A stretch of 64,000 nucleotides of DNA from Cohnella cholangitidis. GTDB lineage: Bacteria > Bacillota > Bacilli > Paenibacillales > Paenibacillaceae. The stretch lies in NCBI RefSeq assembly GCF_014107495.1, contig NZ_CP041969.1:1240001-1304000 (forward strand). The letters are read 5' to 3'. Position 1 is the stretch's first letter. Each line of letters begins with the position of its first letter. Below the pieces are notes generated by a model, which was not told the origin of the DNA, searched no databases, and saw only the letters and a list, made by a program, of their open reading frames with translations. A program made the translations under genes and the position numbers. Shown here piece by piece: positions 34,806 to 43,537 of this stretch.

Positions 34806-36362
34806 ATGAAACCGATCCGCGTGTTGATCCTTGATGACGAGATTCTGGCCATCGAACATATTCGCCGCTTAGTGCCTTGGAAGGAATTGGGTTACGAAAT
34901 TTGCTGCGTAGCTACCCATCCGGTCAAGGCGCTTTCTCTCGTGGAAGAATTCCGCCCTCAATTAATTATCGTCGACATCAAAATGCCCGTCATGGACGGG
35001 CTGGAATTTTGCAAACGGGTACTGGCGTCCGAAGAGCGTTCGCCCAAAATCGTCCTGCTATCCTCTTATAAAGAATTCGATTACGCCAAGGAAGCGATTC
35101 AGCTCGGCTTGTCCAACTACTGGGTGAAGCACGAACTGAATGCGGACTATTTGGCTCGCGAGCTGATCTTGCTCAAGAAAGATTTCGAAGAGGAATTTGT
35201 TAAACAGGCCGCGCTGCGCAAGCCCTTGCTGGCGGACTTAATCGCCGGCCGTCCGGTCACCCGGGAGCAATGGCTGGCGACGGCGGGAGCTTTCGCCGAA
35301 GCCGATTACCTCCAATTGGCGGTGGTCCAACAAGATCGCCCGTTTCCGTTGCTGACGGAAATGACGAATATCGGAGCTCCGATCCCTCCCGCATTCGAAC
35401 AGCCGCAAGCCGAGCTGGAAGACGAATCGCTGCTGGCCGCGATTCCGATTCGCAAATCCCAATACGCGTTCCTGTTTATCGCCCAAGGCATCCGCAGCGA
35501 GCAGAAGTTATGGGACCATGCCCATGAGAAAGCGATGCTGGCCAAACGAGCCGTCGAAGAGCAAACCGGCGGGACGACATCGGTTGCGATCGTGCACGAC
35601 ATTAGCGACTGGAAAGGCATCCCCTCGCTCTTTCACGAAGCCAACTTACTATTATCCCGCTCCGTATTTTACGGACCGAGATTTCTTTTCCGCTTGCAGA
35701 ACCGCAATGACTATAAAGTTGCGAGACTCGCGACGGATCAACAGCTGAAGGAATTCTCAGAGAACGTAAGAACGTTTCAACTTGACGGGATTCCTTCCCT
35801 GCTCGCGAATCTGTTCGCTGACGCCGCGGCTTCCAAGGACCTCGCCGGTTTTACCGATATGTGCAAGCAGTTGGTTTCGATTGTCGACCAAAGCCGCGAA
35901 ACGTTGAACCTTCCTTCCTTGGAGCTGTTATGGAGCCGGGATGAAATCGACACCGCCCCGTGGACGTCAGCGGACGGGATTAGGGACTGGTTCATACGCG
36001 AATTCCAATCCTTGGCGGAAGCTTCCTCCGCCTTCAAATCGTATTCGCGAAAAGTAACCCAAGCTCTAGAGTATATCCGCAAAAATTACTCGGAGGATAT
36101 CGGAGCGCAACAAATCGCCGAGCACATCGGCATCAGCCGCGACCATTTGCGCCACCTGTTCAAGGAGGAAACCGGACAAACCGTATTGGACGCGCTCACG
36201 GCCATTCGGGTCGATCAATCGAAAAAAATGCTCGAAGAGGGAAAACATAAAATTTACGAGATCGCGGAGCTCGTAGGTTACCGAAACAGCCAATATTTCA
36301 GCCAAGTGTTCCGCAAATCGACGGGCATGACCCCGCTCGAGTACGTGGAAAGGAAAAGGTGA
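34806..36362 (+). CDS. YesN-type response regulator with AraC output domain
   Basis: A 518-residue regulator. The receiver domain (1-120) has DDE, phosphoacceptor Asp in IVDIKMPVMDG and SSYKEFDYAKEAI. A variable middle region of about 270 residues follows, then an AraC helix-turn-helix pair (about 415-515) with IAEHIGISRDHLRHLFKEETGQT and IAELVGYRNSQYFSQVFRKSTGMTPLEY. It lies 7 nt before its YesM-type kinase and upstream of a sugar ABC transporter, which it presumably activates. Confidence 0.93.
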   Translation: MKPIRVLILDDEILAIEHIRRLVPWKELGYEICCVATHPVKALSLVEEFRPQLIIVDIKMPVMDGLEFCKRVLASEERSPKIVLLSSYKEFDYAKEAIQLGLSNYWVKHELNADYLARELILLKKDFEEEFVKQAALRKPLLADLIAGRPVTREQWLATAGAFAEADYLQLAVVQQDRPFPLLTEMTNIGAPIPPAFEQPQAELEDESLLAAIPIRKSQYAFLFIAQGIRSEQKLWDHAHEKAMLAKRAVEEQTGGTTSVAIVHDISDWKGIPSLFHEANLLLSRSVFYGPRFLFRLQNRNDYKVARLATDQQLKEFSENVRTFQLDGIPSLLANLFADAAASKDLAGFTDMCKQLVSIVDQSRETLNLPSLELLWSRDEIDTAPWTSADGIRDWFIREFQSLAEASSAFKSYSRKVTQALEYIRKNYSEDIGAQQIAEHIGISRDHLRHLFKEETGQTVLDALTAIRVDQSKKMLEEGKHKIYEIAELVGYRNSQYFSQVFRKSTGMTPLEYVERKR

Positions 36363-36369
36363 GCCTGCG

Positions 36370-38106
36370 ATGCGCTTCAAGATAAGGACGAAAATCATCG
36401 CCAGCACGGCTCTAGTCGTCTCCGTCACCTTAATGCTGAGCGGATTTTTCATCTACGACTACGCCAAGGGGATCATTCGGGAGCAATCGATCAAAGACAG
36501 CCGAACCAAGCTCGCCCAGGTATCCTTCCAACTCAAGAAGGTACAAGAGCAGGTTACGAAAACCGCGGAGTATATCGTATCCGACGAGGAGATCGGTTCT
36601 CTCGTTTATCTTTCTCCCAGTCCGTCGCTGGAAGAAAACTATTTTCGCAAACAAGCCGTTCAAGAGAAGCTCAAGCGCTTCGCGGCTCTGAATCATTATA
36701 TCCAGAACATAGTCATCGTGAGGCCGGACAAGGAAACCTTCTCCAACAATACCGGCTACGAGGATTATTTCGCCGACTACTTGCAACAGGATTGGTTCGT
36801 TGAGCGAATGGACGAACGCAGCGGGTTTTCCGTTCCTCATCAGTTTTTCTATCTCGGCAGCAATCGTCAGGTGTTCAGCTACATTCTGAAATACCGTCCG
36901 ATCGGGGACAACGTTTCTCCTTACAGCTACTTGGTATTGGATATCGCCTATTCGGAAATCGGCAACGCCTTTCTGCAGAGCGCGGGCGATTTCGAACAAA
37001 TTCGGTTATCCATGGATTCCGGCGAATCGTTGTACGAGAGCCGCACCGACATTTCCGAGAATGACCGCGCTTTTATTCGGGATGTATACGCGACGAACGA
37101 GATTTATAAAGAAGACTCTTCGCGAATCGCGTTGATCGACTCCTCCATGAACCAAGGCTGGAAACAAGTCGCCCTGTTGTCGAAGGACAGGCTGTTCGAG
37201 AAAATCAACCGCGTATTTTATTTTTACATTTTGATCATTTTGTCCGCCATTTTGCTTAGCCTTATCGTCATGCTGCCGATCATTCTAAGCTTAACGAAGC
37301 CGTTGTCCAGATTGACCCAAGCGATGAAAAGGGTTGCCGTCGGGGATCTCAATACGAGCGTGGCCATCCGCAGCGGAGACGAGTTGGAAATACTAGGGGC
37401 AGGCTTTAACCGGATGGTGCACGACCTCAAATCCCATATCGAATCCTCCATACGCGACCAGGATATGAGACGAAGAATGCAGATCGACTTGCTGATGGCT
37501 CAGATCAATCCGCACTTCCTGTACAACACGTTAAACACGATTATTTACTTGTGCCACGCGGAACGTAATCTACAGGCTGCGGAGATGACCCAAGCCCTGA
37601 TCGCCATTCTTCAGGATACGATCAAAACAGGGGACGGAGCCGAGTTCGCTACGCTTAAGGAAGAACGCCGAATCGTGGATCAATACGGGGTTATCCAGCA
37701 GACCCGCTATCCCGATCGTTTTCGCATCGAGTGGCAAGCGGAGGAAGAGCTGATGGATACCGTCGTTCCTCGAATGCTTCTTCAGCCGCTCGTGGAAAAC
37801 GCCATCCTGCACGGGTTATTCCCTTCCGACCGGGAGGATGGGCGAATCAGGATCAGAGCCTACGAGGATCAACACCAGCTCCTATTGGAAGTCGAAGATA
37901 ACGGGGTCGGCATTGACGAGAAAAAGAGCGCGGAAATCCGCCACTTATCGCTAACCGGACCTGAACGTACCCGCGGAATCGGCCTCAGCAACATTCGCGA
38001 GCGTATCCAATACCACTATGGTTCGCCTTACGGAGTAGAAATCGGGCAACCGGACGGACAAGGAACGCTCATTAGAATTCGGTTGCCGCTTAAGCCGCAT
38101 GAATAA
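36370..38106 (+). CDS. YesM-type sensor histidine kinase
   Basis: A 578-residue kinase of the HPK7/YesM group. Membrane segments near 12-32 and 285-308 flank a large extracellular sensor. HAMP (about 308-360) is followed by the His_kinase domain with QINPHFLYNTLNTI, whose His is phosphorylated. The ATPase domain has LVENAILHG and GIGLSNIRERI. Such kinases sense a sugar or sugar-bound protein and act on YesN-type regulators; the transporter downstream is the likely output. Confidence 0.93.
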   Translation: MRFKIRTKIIASTALVVSVTLMLSGFFIYDYAKGIIREQSIKDSRTKLAQVSFQLKKVQEQVTKTAEYIVSDEEIGSLVYLSPSPSLEENYFRKQAVQEKLKRFAALNHYIQNIVIVRPDKETFSNNTGYEDYFADYLQQDWFVERMDERSGFSVPHQFFYLGSNRQVFSYILKYRPIGDNVSPYSYLVLDIAYSEIGNAFLQSAGDFEQIRLSMDSGESLYESRTDISENDRAFIRDVYATNEIYKEDSSRIALIDSSMNQGWKQVALLSKDRLFEKINRVFYFYILIILSAILLSLIVMLPIILSLTKPLSRLTQAMKRVAVGDLNTSVAIRSGDELEILGAGFNRMVHDLKSHIESSIRDQDMRRRMQIDLLMAQINPHFLYNTLNTIIYLCHAERNLQAAEMTQALIAILQDTIKTGDGAEFATLKEERRIVDQYGVIQQTRYPDRFRIEWQAEEELMDTVVPRMLLQPLVENAILHGLFPSDREDGRIRIRAYEDQHQLLLEVEDNGVGIDEKKSAEIRHLSLTGPERTRGIGLSNIRERIQYHYGSPYGVEIGQPDGQGTLIRIRLPLKPHE

Positions 38107-38181
38107 CGCGATCGCCGGATTTTATACAAAATAACCGCTTACTCTCGTTTTCCCGTTTAACCCTCGCTGTTAACATAACAA

Positions 38182-38195
38182 GGTAAGCGTTTTCC
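38182..38195. promoter_or_regulatory. cre-like site before the sugar-binding protein gene
   Basis: GGTAAGCGTTTTCC resembles the catabolite-responsive element (consensus TGWAANCGNTNWCA), deviating at the two ends. It lies 29 nt before the start codon, so CcpA binding would repress the transporter in rich sugar. The match is imperfect. Confidence 0.35.
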
Positions 38196-38223
38196 ACAAG
38201 AGATACAGGAGGGGTATTCAACA

Positions 38224-39606
38224 ATGAAGACAATCGGATTCAAGAAATGGGCGACGATGCTCGCCTCGCTTTCCTTGCTGACCGTTTCGCTCGCGGCGTG
38301 CGGCGGCAACAATAACAACAATGCCGCGCCTTCGGCAACGGCGGATTCAAGCGCAGGCTCCAGCCCGAGCGCAAGCCAAGCCGCAAGCGCCAACCCGGCC
38401 GACCTGAGCGGCACCGTCAAAATTTGGGACTGGGATGAAACGTTCCAGAACGGCATGATTCCGGAATTCAACAAAAAATATCCGAACATCAAAGTCGAAG
38501 TCACCGTCGTTAACCCGAACGATTACTTACAGAAGCTGCAAAGCGGTATCGCATCCGGCTCCGACGTGCCGGACATCATTCTCGGAGAATCCGCTTACCG
38601 CGGCAAGCTGTTCGATCTAGGCGTACTGGATAATCTGGAAGGCGCGCCATACAATTTCGACAAGAGCTCCGTGCTGGATTACACGGTTCCATACTTGCAG
38701 AACTCCAAAGGCGAGTTGATCGCGATCGACCAGGCGATTACGCCTGCCGGGTTCGCTTACCGCCGCGACCTTGCCAAGCAATACTGGGGCACGGACGATC
38801 CTGCCGAGCTGGAAAAGCTGATCTCCACTTGGGATGATTTTATCGCCAAAGGACAAGAACTGAAAGAAAAAAGCGGCGGCAATGTATTGATGTTCCCTGG
38901 ATTGGGCGACGCTTATATCGTTCTTCGCGGACAAAACTTCAACTCTTACGTTAACGGTACCGACGTTGACCTTACTTCCAAGCTGCAAAAGCCGCTTGAA
39001 ACTTTGTTCAAAATGAGAGATGCGGGCATTCTCGGCAAAAACGAGCTTTGGACGCCCGCATGGTCCGCTTCGATGGCGAAGGGCCAATTCATGTTCTACC
39101 CGATGGGACCTTGGGGACCGAAATGGCATATTTCCGCCAACGACCCTGAGGGCAGCGGCAAATGGGGTCTCGTGAAAGCGCCGGAAGGCGGATTTACGCG
39201 CGGCGGAACGGCAATCGGAATTTACAAAGACAGCAAAGCGAAAGAAGCCGCTTGGGCATTCATGCAATTCGCTTACTTGTCCGACGAAGGCTCGGCTTAC
39301 AACTTCAAAACATTCGGCAACATGACCAGCTCCAAAGCGTTCTACGAGAATCAAAAAGCTCTTATCGATGCTCCGGGAGCATACGACGAGTTCTTCGGAG
39401 GACAAAACCTTGCGAAATACTTCATGGAGAACATCGTTCCCGACATGAAGGGCGAAGCGCAATCGAAGTATGACTCCGTAGTCGACAGCGTATTCAACGC
39501 GCTCTATCCTTTGTGGACCAAGGACACTACCATCACCGCGGATGCCGCGTTGCAAAAATTCATCACCGAAGTGAAGAACAAAGCAACCGACGCCAACGTG
39601 AAATAA
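38224..39606 (+). CDS. extracellular sugar-binding lipoprotein of an ABC transporter
   Basis: A 460-residue family 1 solute-binding protein. Lipobox LAAC (Cys26) is followed by an Asn stretch and a Ser/Ala-rich linker to about residue 60. The binding fold starts GTVKIWDWDETFQNGMIPEFNKKYPNIKVEV, and PDIILGES and YPMGPWGPKWH are further family landmarks. It captures a carbohydrate, probably an oligosaccharide. AGGAGGGG lies upstream. It heads the transporter genes after the YesMN system. Confidence 0.93.
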   Translation: MKTIGFKKWATMLASLSLLTVSLAACGGNNNNNAAPSATADSSAGSSPSASQAASANPADLSGTVKIWDWDETFQNGMIPEFNKKYPNIKVEVTVVNPNDYLQKLQSGIASGSDVPDIILGESAYRGKLFDLGVLDNLEGAPYNFDKSSVLDYTVPYLQNSKGELIAIDQAITPAGFAYRRDLAKQYWGTDDPAELEKLISTWDDFIAKGQELKEKSGGNVLMFPGLGDAYIVLRGQNFNSYVNGTDVDLTSKLQKPLETLFKMRDAGILGKNELWTPAWSASMAKGQFMFYPMGPWGPKWHISANDPEGSGKWGLVKAPEGGFTRGGTAIGIYKDSKAKEAAWAFMQFAYLSDEGSAYNFKTFGNMTSSKAFYENQKALIDAPGAYDEFFGGQNLAKYFMENIVPDMKGEAQSKYDSVVDSVFNALYPLWTKDTTITADAALQKFITEVKNKATDANVK

Positions 39607-39631
39607 AAACTTGCATAAACGAGGGATGAAC

Positions 39632-40585
39632 GTGAATTCGGAACGCACACTTCTAACGTCTTCCGCCGCATCCCGCAAACGGAAATGGGGGCCACGCATG
39701 TGGCCCTACCTTTTCGCTTTGCCTTTCATTCTTTCATACGCGGCGTTTCAACTATACCCTGTACTCTATTCCTTCTACCTGAGCTTAAACGACTGGAACG
39801 GAATCGGCGAAAAAACCTATATCGGCTTTAAGAACTACGTCGACTTGCTAACGAACGATCCTTTGTTCTACAAGTCGCTCTGGAACACGTTGATCATGAT
39901 GCTCATGTTCATTCCGGTTACGCTCATTTTAGGCCTTCTTCTCGCCTATTGGACTTTCCAGCTCACGAGAGGAAGAAAGCTGTTTCAAACGATTAACGTA
40001 CTCCCTTACATTACGACTCCGGTCGCCATCGGTTTTATTTTCTCTTACTTTTTCGATTGGCAAACCGGCTTGATCAATCTTATCTTCGTGAAGCTCGGTT
40101 TGATGCAGGAAGGCTTTTATTGGCTTCAAGATCCGTGGACTTCGCGGGCGGTCATTGCCATGATGGTCGTTTGGCGCAACCTCGGTTATTTCATGGTCAT
40201 CTTCATGGCGGGCATGACGGCCGTGCCTCAAGACGTATACGAAGCGGCCAAAGTCGACGGATCGACGGGGTTCCATACTTTCCGTCACATCACGATGCCG
40301 TTGCTTAGAAACATCTCCGTATTTTTGATCGTCACGTCAGTCATAGGCGGACTTCAGTTGTTCGACGAGCCTAAGCTGTTGTACGGCGGTTGGTCAGGGT
40401 CGGTGCAAGTCGGCGGGCCGGACAATACGGCGCTTACTGTCATCTGGAAATTCGTGGACGAATCGTTCATTTCCAATACGCGCTTCGGATATGCTTCGGC
40501 AATCGCTTATACCTTGTTCGTATTGATCGTCTTTTTCTCCATCATCAGCTATCGTCTCAGTGCGCCAAAGGAGGATAAGCGATGA
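39632..40585 (+). CDS. sugar ABC transporter permease (MalF-like)
   Basis: A 317-residue permease with six membrane segments and the EAA loop EAAKVDGSTGFHTFRHITMPLL, which contacts the ATPase. The GTG at 39632 is taken as start because GAGGG lies about 6 nt upstream; the ATG at 39626 directly abuts it and the TTG at 39611 has no site. The gene overlaps the second permease by 4 nt. No ATPase gene is present, so a shared MsmX-type ATPase elsewhere is expected. Confidence 0.92.
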   Translation: MNSERTLLTSSAASRKRKWGPRMWPYLFALPFILSYAAFQLYPVLYSFYLSLNDWNGIGEKTYIGFKNYVDLLTNDPLFYKSLWNTLIMMLMFIPVTLILGLLLAYWTFQLTRGRKLFQTINVLPYITTPVAIGFIFSYFFDWQTGLINLIFVKLGLMQEGFYWLQDPWTSRAVIAMMVVWRNLGYFMVIFMAGMTAVPQDVYEAAKVDGSTGFHTFRHITMPLLRNISVFLIVTSVIGGLQLFDEPKLLYGGWSGSVQVGGPDNTALTVIWKFVDESFISNTRFGYASAIAYTLFVLIVFFSIISYRLSAPKEDKR

Positions 40586-41385
40586 AGAAGCTTATGTGGA
40601 TTTGCCTAATACTCATTTCTCTGTTATCGCTGTTTCCTTTTTACATGATGATCGTCATGAGTACCTATTTCAACGAAGATTTGTTCAAGGGAATCCCTCT
40701 TCTTCCTAGCGACTATCTATTCGAGAACTTAAAAACGGTATTCAAATCCGACTTCTTGCGGGTGTACGGCAACAGCCTGATCGTGTCGATTACTTCGGTC
40801 GCCCTTGCGCTGTTCACAAGCACGTTGATCGGCTACGCGATCGCCAAATTCAAATTCCGCGGCCGGAATTTCCTGCAAATATTCGTTATCCTCACGATGA
40901 TGGTGCCTACGCAGGTCGGATTGATCGGCTACATTATCGAGATGCGCCACATCGGCGTAGGCAACACGTTATGGCCGATAATCTTCGTCTGGATGGCTTT
41001 CCCGTTCGGAGCGTTCTTCATGATTCAATTCATGCGGGATGCCGTACCGAACGATCTGCTCGAATGCGCGCGCATCGACGGCTGTACCGAGCCCGGTATC
41101 TTGCTGCGCATCGTCCTTCCGATCATTAAGCCGGGTCTCGCGACGATGGCGACGATGGTGTTCTTGTGGTCATGGAACAACTACTTGCTGCCCTTGGTCA
41201 CGATCAACAAATCGGAATGGTTTACGTTGCCGCTCTTCATCTCCAATCTCGGAATGGTCCATCGCACCGACTACGCCGCCCGTATGGCTGCACTCGCAAT
41301 GACGACCGTACCGGTGCTGATCTTGTTCATTCTGGGCTCCAGAACATTCATGAAAGGCTTAACCGCCGGCGCCGTGAAGGGGTAA
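40582..41385 (+). CDS. sugar ABC transporter permease (MalG-like)
   Basis: A 267-residue permease with six membrane segments and the EAA-loop variant ECARIDGCTEPGILLRIVLPIIKP. It forms the heterodimeric channel with the preceding permease. It is the last gene of the transporter cluster and is followed by a strong terminator, so no glycoside hydrolase is co-transcribed. Confidence 0.92.
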   Translation: MKKLMWICLILISLLSLFPFYMMIVMSTYFNEDLFKGIPLLPSDYLFENLKTVFKSDFLRVYGNSLIVSITSVALALFTSTLIGYAIAKFKFRGRNFLQIFVILTMMVPTQVGLIGYIIEMRHIGVGNTLWPIIFVWMAFPFGAFFMIQFMRDAVPNDLLECARIDGCTEPGILLRIVLPIIKPGLATMATMVFLWSWNNYLLPLVTINKSEWFTLPLFISNLGMVHRTDYAARMAALAMTTVPVLILFILGSRTFMKGLTAGAVKG

Positions 41386-41468
41386 GAAGCAGCGAGTTAG
41401 CTATGCAGAACACAATGCTAGGACTGTTCAATTTGCAATTTTCCGAATATACTGTCAACTAAGAGACG

Positions 41469-41514
41469 AAGAACGTCCTTATCCCGGATCAGGGATGGGG
41501 CGTTCTTTTTTTTT
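41469..41514 (+). terminator. strong intrinsic terminator of the transporter operon
   Basis: AAGAACG (41469-41475) pairs with CGTTCTT (41501-41507), with an inner ATCCC/GGGAT stem. A run of ten T follows. Confidence 0.9.
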
Positions 41515-41565
41515 GCGTCTTGTCCATGTAGCTTTCACTCGTACAAAGCTCTAGCTCCCCCCCAT

Positions 41566-41773
41566 TTTCTCATAGACCAAGATGCCCCTTTTTCATTGAT
41601 CAAGAAGCCAACTTTCTCATCGACCAGGAAGGCCCTTTTTCATCGACCAGGAAGCTACTTTCTCATCGACCAGGAAGCTACTTTCTCATCGACCAGGAAG
41701 CCCCTTTTTCATCGACCAGGAAGCTACTTTTTCATCGACCAGGAAGCTACTTTCTCATCGACCAGGAAGCCCC
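41566..41773. repeat. tandem array of nine 23-24 bp repeats
   Basis: Unit TTTCTCATCGACCAGGAAGC plus three variable bases (TAC, CCC or similar), nine copies, nearly identical after the first two. The 23-bp period is not a multiple of three, so open frames across it are not genes. It is followed by four degenerate CCTCGCACAA/CCTCGCAAAA units to about 41850. The gap 41386-41939 holds nothing else apart from the terminator. Confidence 0.85.
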
Positions 41774-41939
41774 TTTCCCCGCACAAATCTGGCCTTCCCC
41801 TCGCACAATGGCCAATTCCCTCGCAAAACGCCCCTATCCCCTCGCAAAATTATGTCTGGGGTGATGTCGAATCGTAGCTCATTGCTGAGTATTTGGTTGT
41901 AGTCGGATGATTAAATTACATTCTTAGGAGGTTAAAATG

Positions 41940-42614
41940 ATGGAATTTGAACAAGCGTACGAAAAGTTTATGCAAAGCCATATCGAACGCCGATCCGGCG
42001 AGCGCAGAGGACGGCTGATTAGCCGCAATTTTCATGGAGAGAAGTTATTTTTGCAGAACATCTGGTGGGTCCTTAAAGGGAGTTTGGATAATCTGCATCC
42101 CGAGTACGAAATCATGGATTGGCGGGGCAGGTCCTATTTTGCCGATTTTGCTTGGAAAACCCCTTGGAATTTCACTCTAATATTCGAGATCAAAGGCTTC
42201 GCCAAACACATTCGGGAAATGGATAGAAACGGATTCGATAATGATTCGAATCGGGAGCTGTTTCTCCAAGGGATCGGTTACCGCCTTATCTCCTTAACCT
42301 ATGACAACGTCTCAAAACGGCCCGAATTATGCATCACATTGCTTCGCTTATTTTTTAGCCAATTTCAAGATATTGAAGTTCCGAAGCAAGCCTCTCGGCT
42401 AGGAGAAAAGGAAATCATCAGATACGCTCTCAGACTGGCTAGGCCTTTCCGTCCAATAGATGTCTCCCGAAATTTCCAGATCAATTACAGAACAACCATG
42501 AGGATTCTTCGGCAGCTACTAACTAAGGGCTGGATTGTCCCTGTCATGACGGGAAAAAGCATGAGAGTCGTTTGGTATAAAGTCGCGGATGGAGCCGTTC
42601 ATTTTATTTGCTAA
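41940..42614 (+). CDS. DUF559/Vsr-like nuclease-fold protein with C-terminal winged helix
   Basis: A 224-residue protein of no known function. Residues 55-125 resemble the DUF559/Vsr branch of PD-(D/E)XK nucleases: FADFAW (Asp69), then LIFEIKG (Glu83, Lys85), then FDNDSNRELFLQGIGYRLISLTYDNV (99-124). That last block matches the conserved arm of DUF559 proteins. Residues about 157-203 look like a winged helix (IDVSRNFQINYRTTMRILRQLLTKGWIVPV). GGAGG lies 8 nt before ATG 41940; ATG 41937 is an alternative. It is the only gene in an island of tandem repeats, and no partner gene is adjacent. Cleavage, DNA binding or both are possible. Confidence 0.6.
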   Translation: MEFEQAYEKFMQSHIERRSGERRGRLISRNFHGEKLFLQNIWWVLKGSLDNLHPEYEIMDWRGRSYFADFAWKTPWNFTLIFEIKGFAKHIREMDRNGFDNDSNRELFLQGIGYRLISLTYDNVSKRPELCITLLRLFFSQFQDIEVPKQASRLGEKEIIRYALRLARPFRPIDVSRNFQINYRTTMRILRQLLTKGWIVPVMTGKSMRVVWYKVADGAVHFIC

Positions 42615-42730
42615 TATCCAATGTCGAAACAAACTAGTACTACGCACAGTTTCTTAGCACACATAAACCGATTGCAAGCACTATAAGTAACCTATATATT
42701 CCCAGCCCATACTAACTCCATCATGACTGT

Positions 42731-42890
42731 CTCGATCATGGCTGTCTAATATGACTTTCTCGATCATAACTGTCTAATCATCCCTGTCTCGATAATGGCT
42801 ATCTCGATCATGGCTCGCTCACGTACTTGCCCGATCACGCCCTAGCTCGATCACGCCCTAGCTCGATCACGCCCTAGCTCGATCACGTCT
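42731..42890. repeat. eight-copy CTCGATCA repeat array
   Basis: Units CTCGATCATGGC or CTCGATCACGCC start at about 42731, 42759, 42788, 42803, 42830, 42846, 42862 and 42878. Spacing is 27-29 bp in the older, degenerate part and a strict 16 bp in the last four copies. Confidence 0.75.
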
Positions 42891-42891
42891 A

Positions 42892-42908
42892 AATGTAAAA
42901 TTTACATT
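42892..42908. repeat. AT-rich 17-bp palindrome with scattered TTTTACAC half-sites
   Basis: AATGTAAA-A-TTTACATT is a perfect palindrome. GTGTAAAA or TTTTACAC words recur nearby, close to 42950, 43012 and 43067. The region 42615-43537 otherwise holds repeats and the sdh terminator and no convincing gene. Confidence 0.6.
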
Positions 42909-43090
42909 AATAATTATGGAAAATGCTCTTTTTCATGATCTAGGTGTAAAACATACACTTAAATCGCGTGAATATACCATAAATCATTGTAATGATCTAA
43001 AATAGTTGCAGATTTTACACTTAGACAATGTTGCGGGAAAAGAAGCCTATTTTAGATGTATATTTTACACTTGGGTTACAAGAGATTGCC

Positions 43091-43180
43091 TGGTTGGTTG
43101 GTTGGTTGGTTGGTTGGTTGGTTGGTTGGTTGGTTGGTTGGTTGGTTGGTTGGTTGGTTGGTTGGTTGGTTGGTTGGTTG
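43091..43180. repeat. (TGGT) tetranucleotide microsatellite, about 22 units
   Basis: Ninety uninterrupted bases of TGGT. Such a tract is prone to slippage and its length may vary between cells. It does not lie inside or directly before a recognisable gene. Confidence 0.95.
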
Positions 43181-43247
43181 AAAGTTGGCGGTACGGGGTT
43201 CGCGGGTTTGCCCGTGGCGAGCATGTGGCGCATGCGGGATTGCGTCA

Positions 43248-43425
43248 GGGTTCGCGGGGTTCGCGGGGTTCGCGGGGTTCGCGGGGTTCGCGGGGTACGC
43301 GGGGTTCGCGGGGTACGCGGGGTTCGCGGGGTACGCGGGGTTCGCGGGGTACGCGGGGTTCGCGGGGTACGCGGGGTACGCGGGGTACGCGGGGTAGGCG
43401 GGGTACGCGGGGTACGCGGGGCTAC
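43248..43425. repeat. 9-bp GC-rich tandem array (GGGGTTCGC/GGGGTACGC), about 19 units
   Basis: Units differ mainly by T or A at one position, alternating in part of the array. One unit reads GGGGTAGGC. Because the period is a multiple of three all frames stay open, which creates long false open frames on both strands. Confidence 0.9.
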
Positions 43426-43492
43426 GCATAGTCTGAATATAGCAGCAATGAGACAATTTGCCTTTACACCTAGGCAAAACACACCGCTGCCC

Positions 43493-43526
43493 AAAAAAAC
43501 CGCCGTTCCCGAAGGAACGACGGTTT
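43493..43526 (-). terminator. intrinsic terminator of the sdh operon
   Basis: 13-bp stem with one G-T pair (43497-43509 with 43514-43526). On the minus strand the loop is TTCG and a run of T follows (complement of 43493-43499). Confidence 0.9.
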
Positions 43527-43537
43527 ACCCTAATGAG

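Noticed and set aside
38617..39699. A 360-residue open frame opposite the sugar-binding protein gene
   Set aside because: Antisense shadow; the plus-strand gene has a signal peptide, conserved family motifs and a good ribosome site.
41596..41877. A 93-residue open frame over the 23-bp array
   Set aside because: The unit is not a multiple of three, the frame has no ribosome site, and the product only mirrors the DNA repeat.
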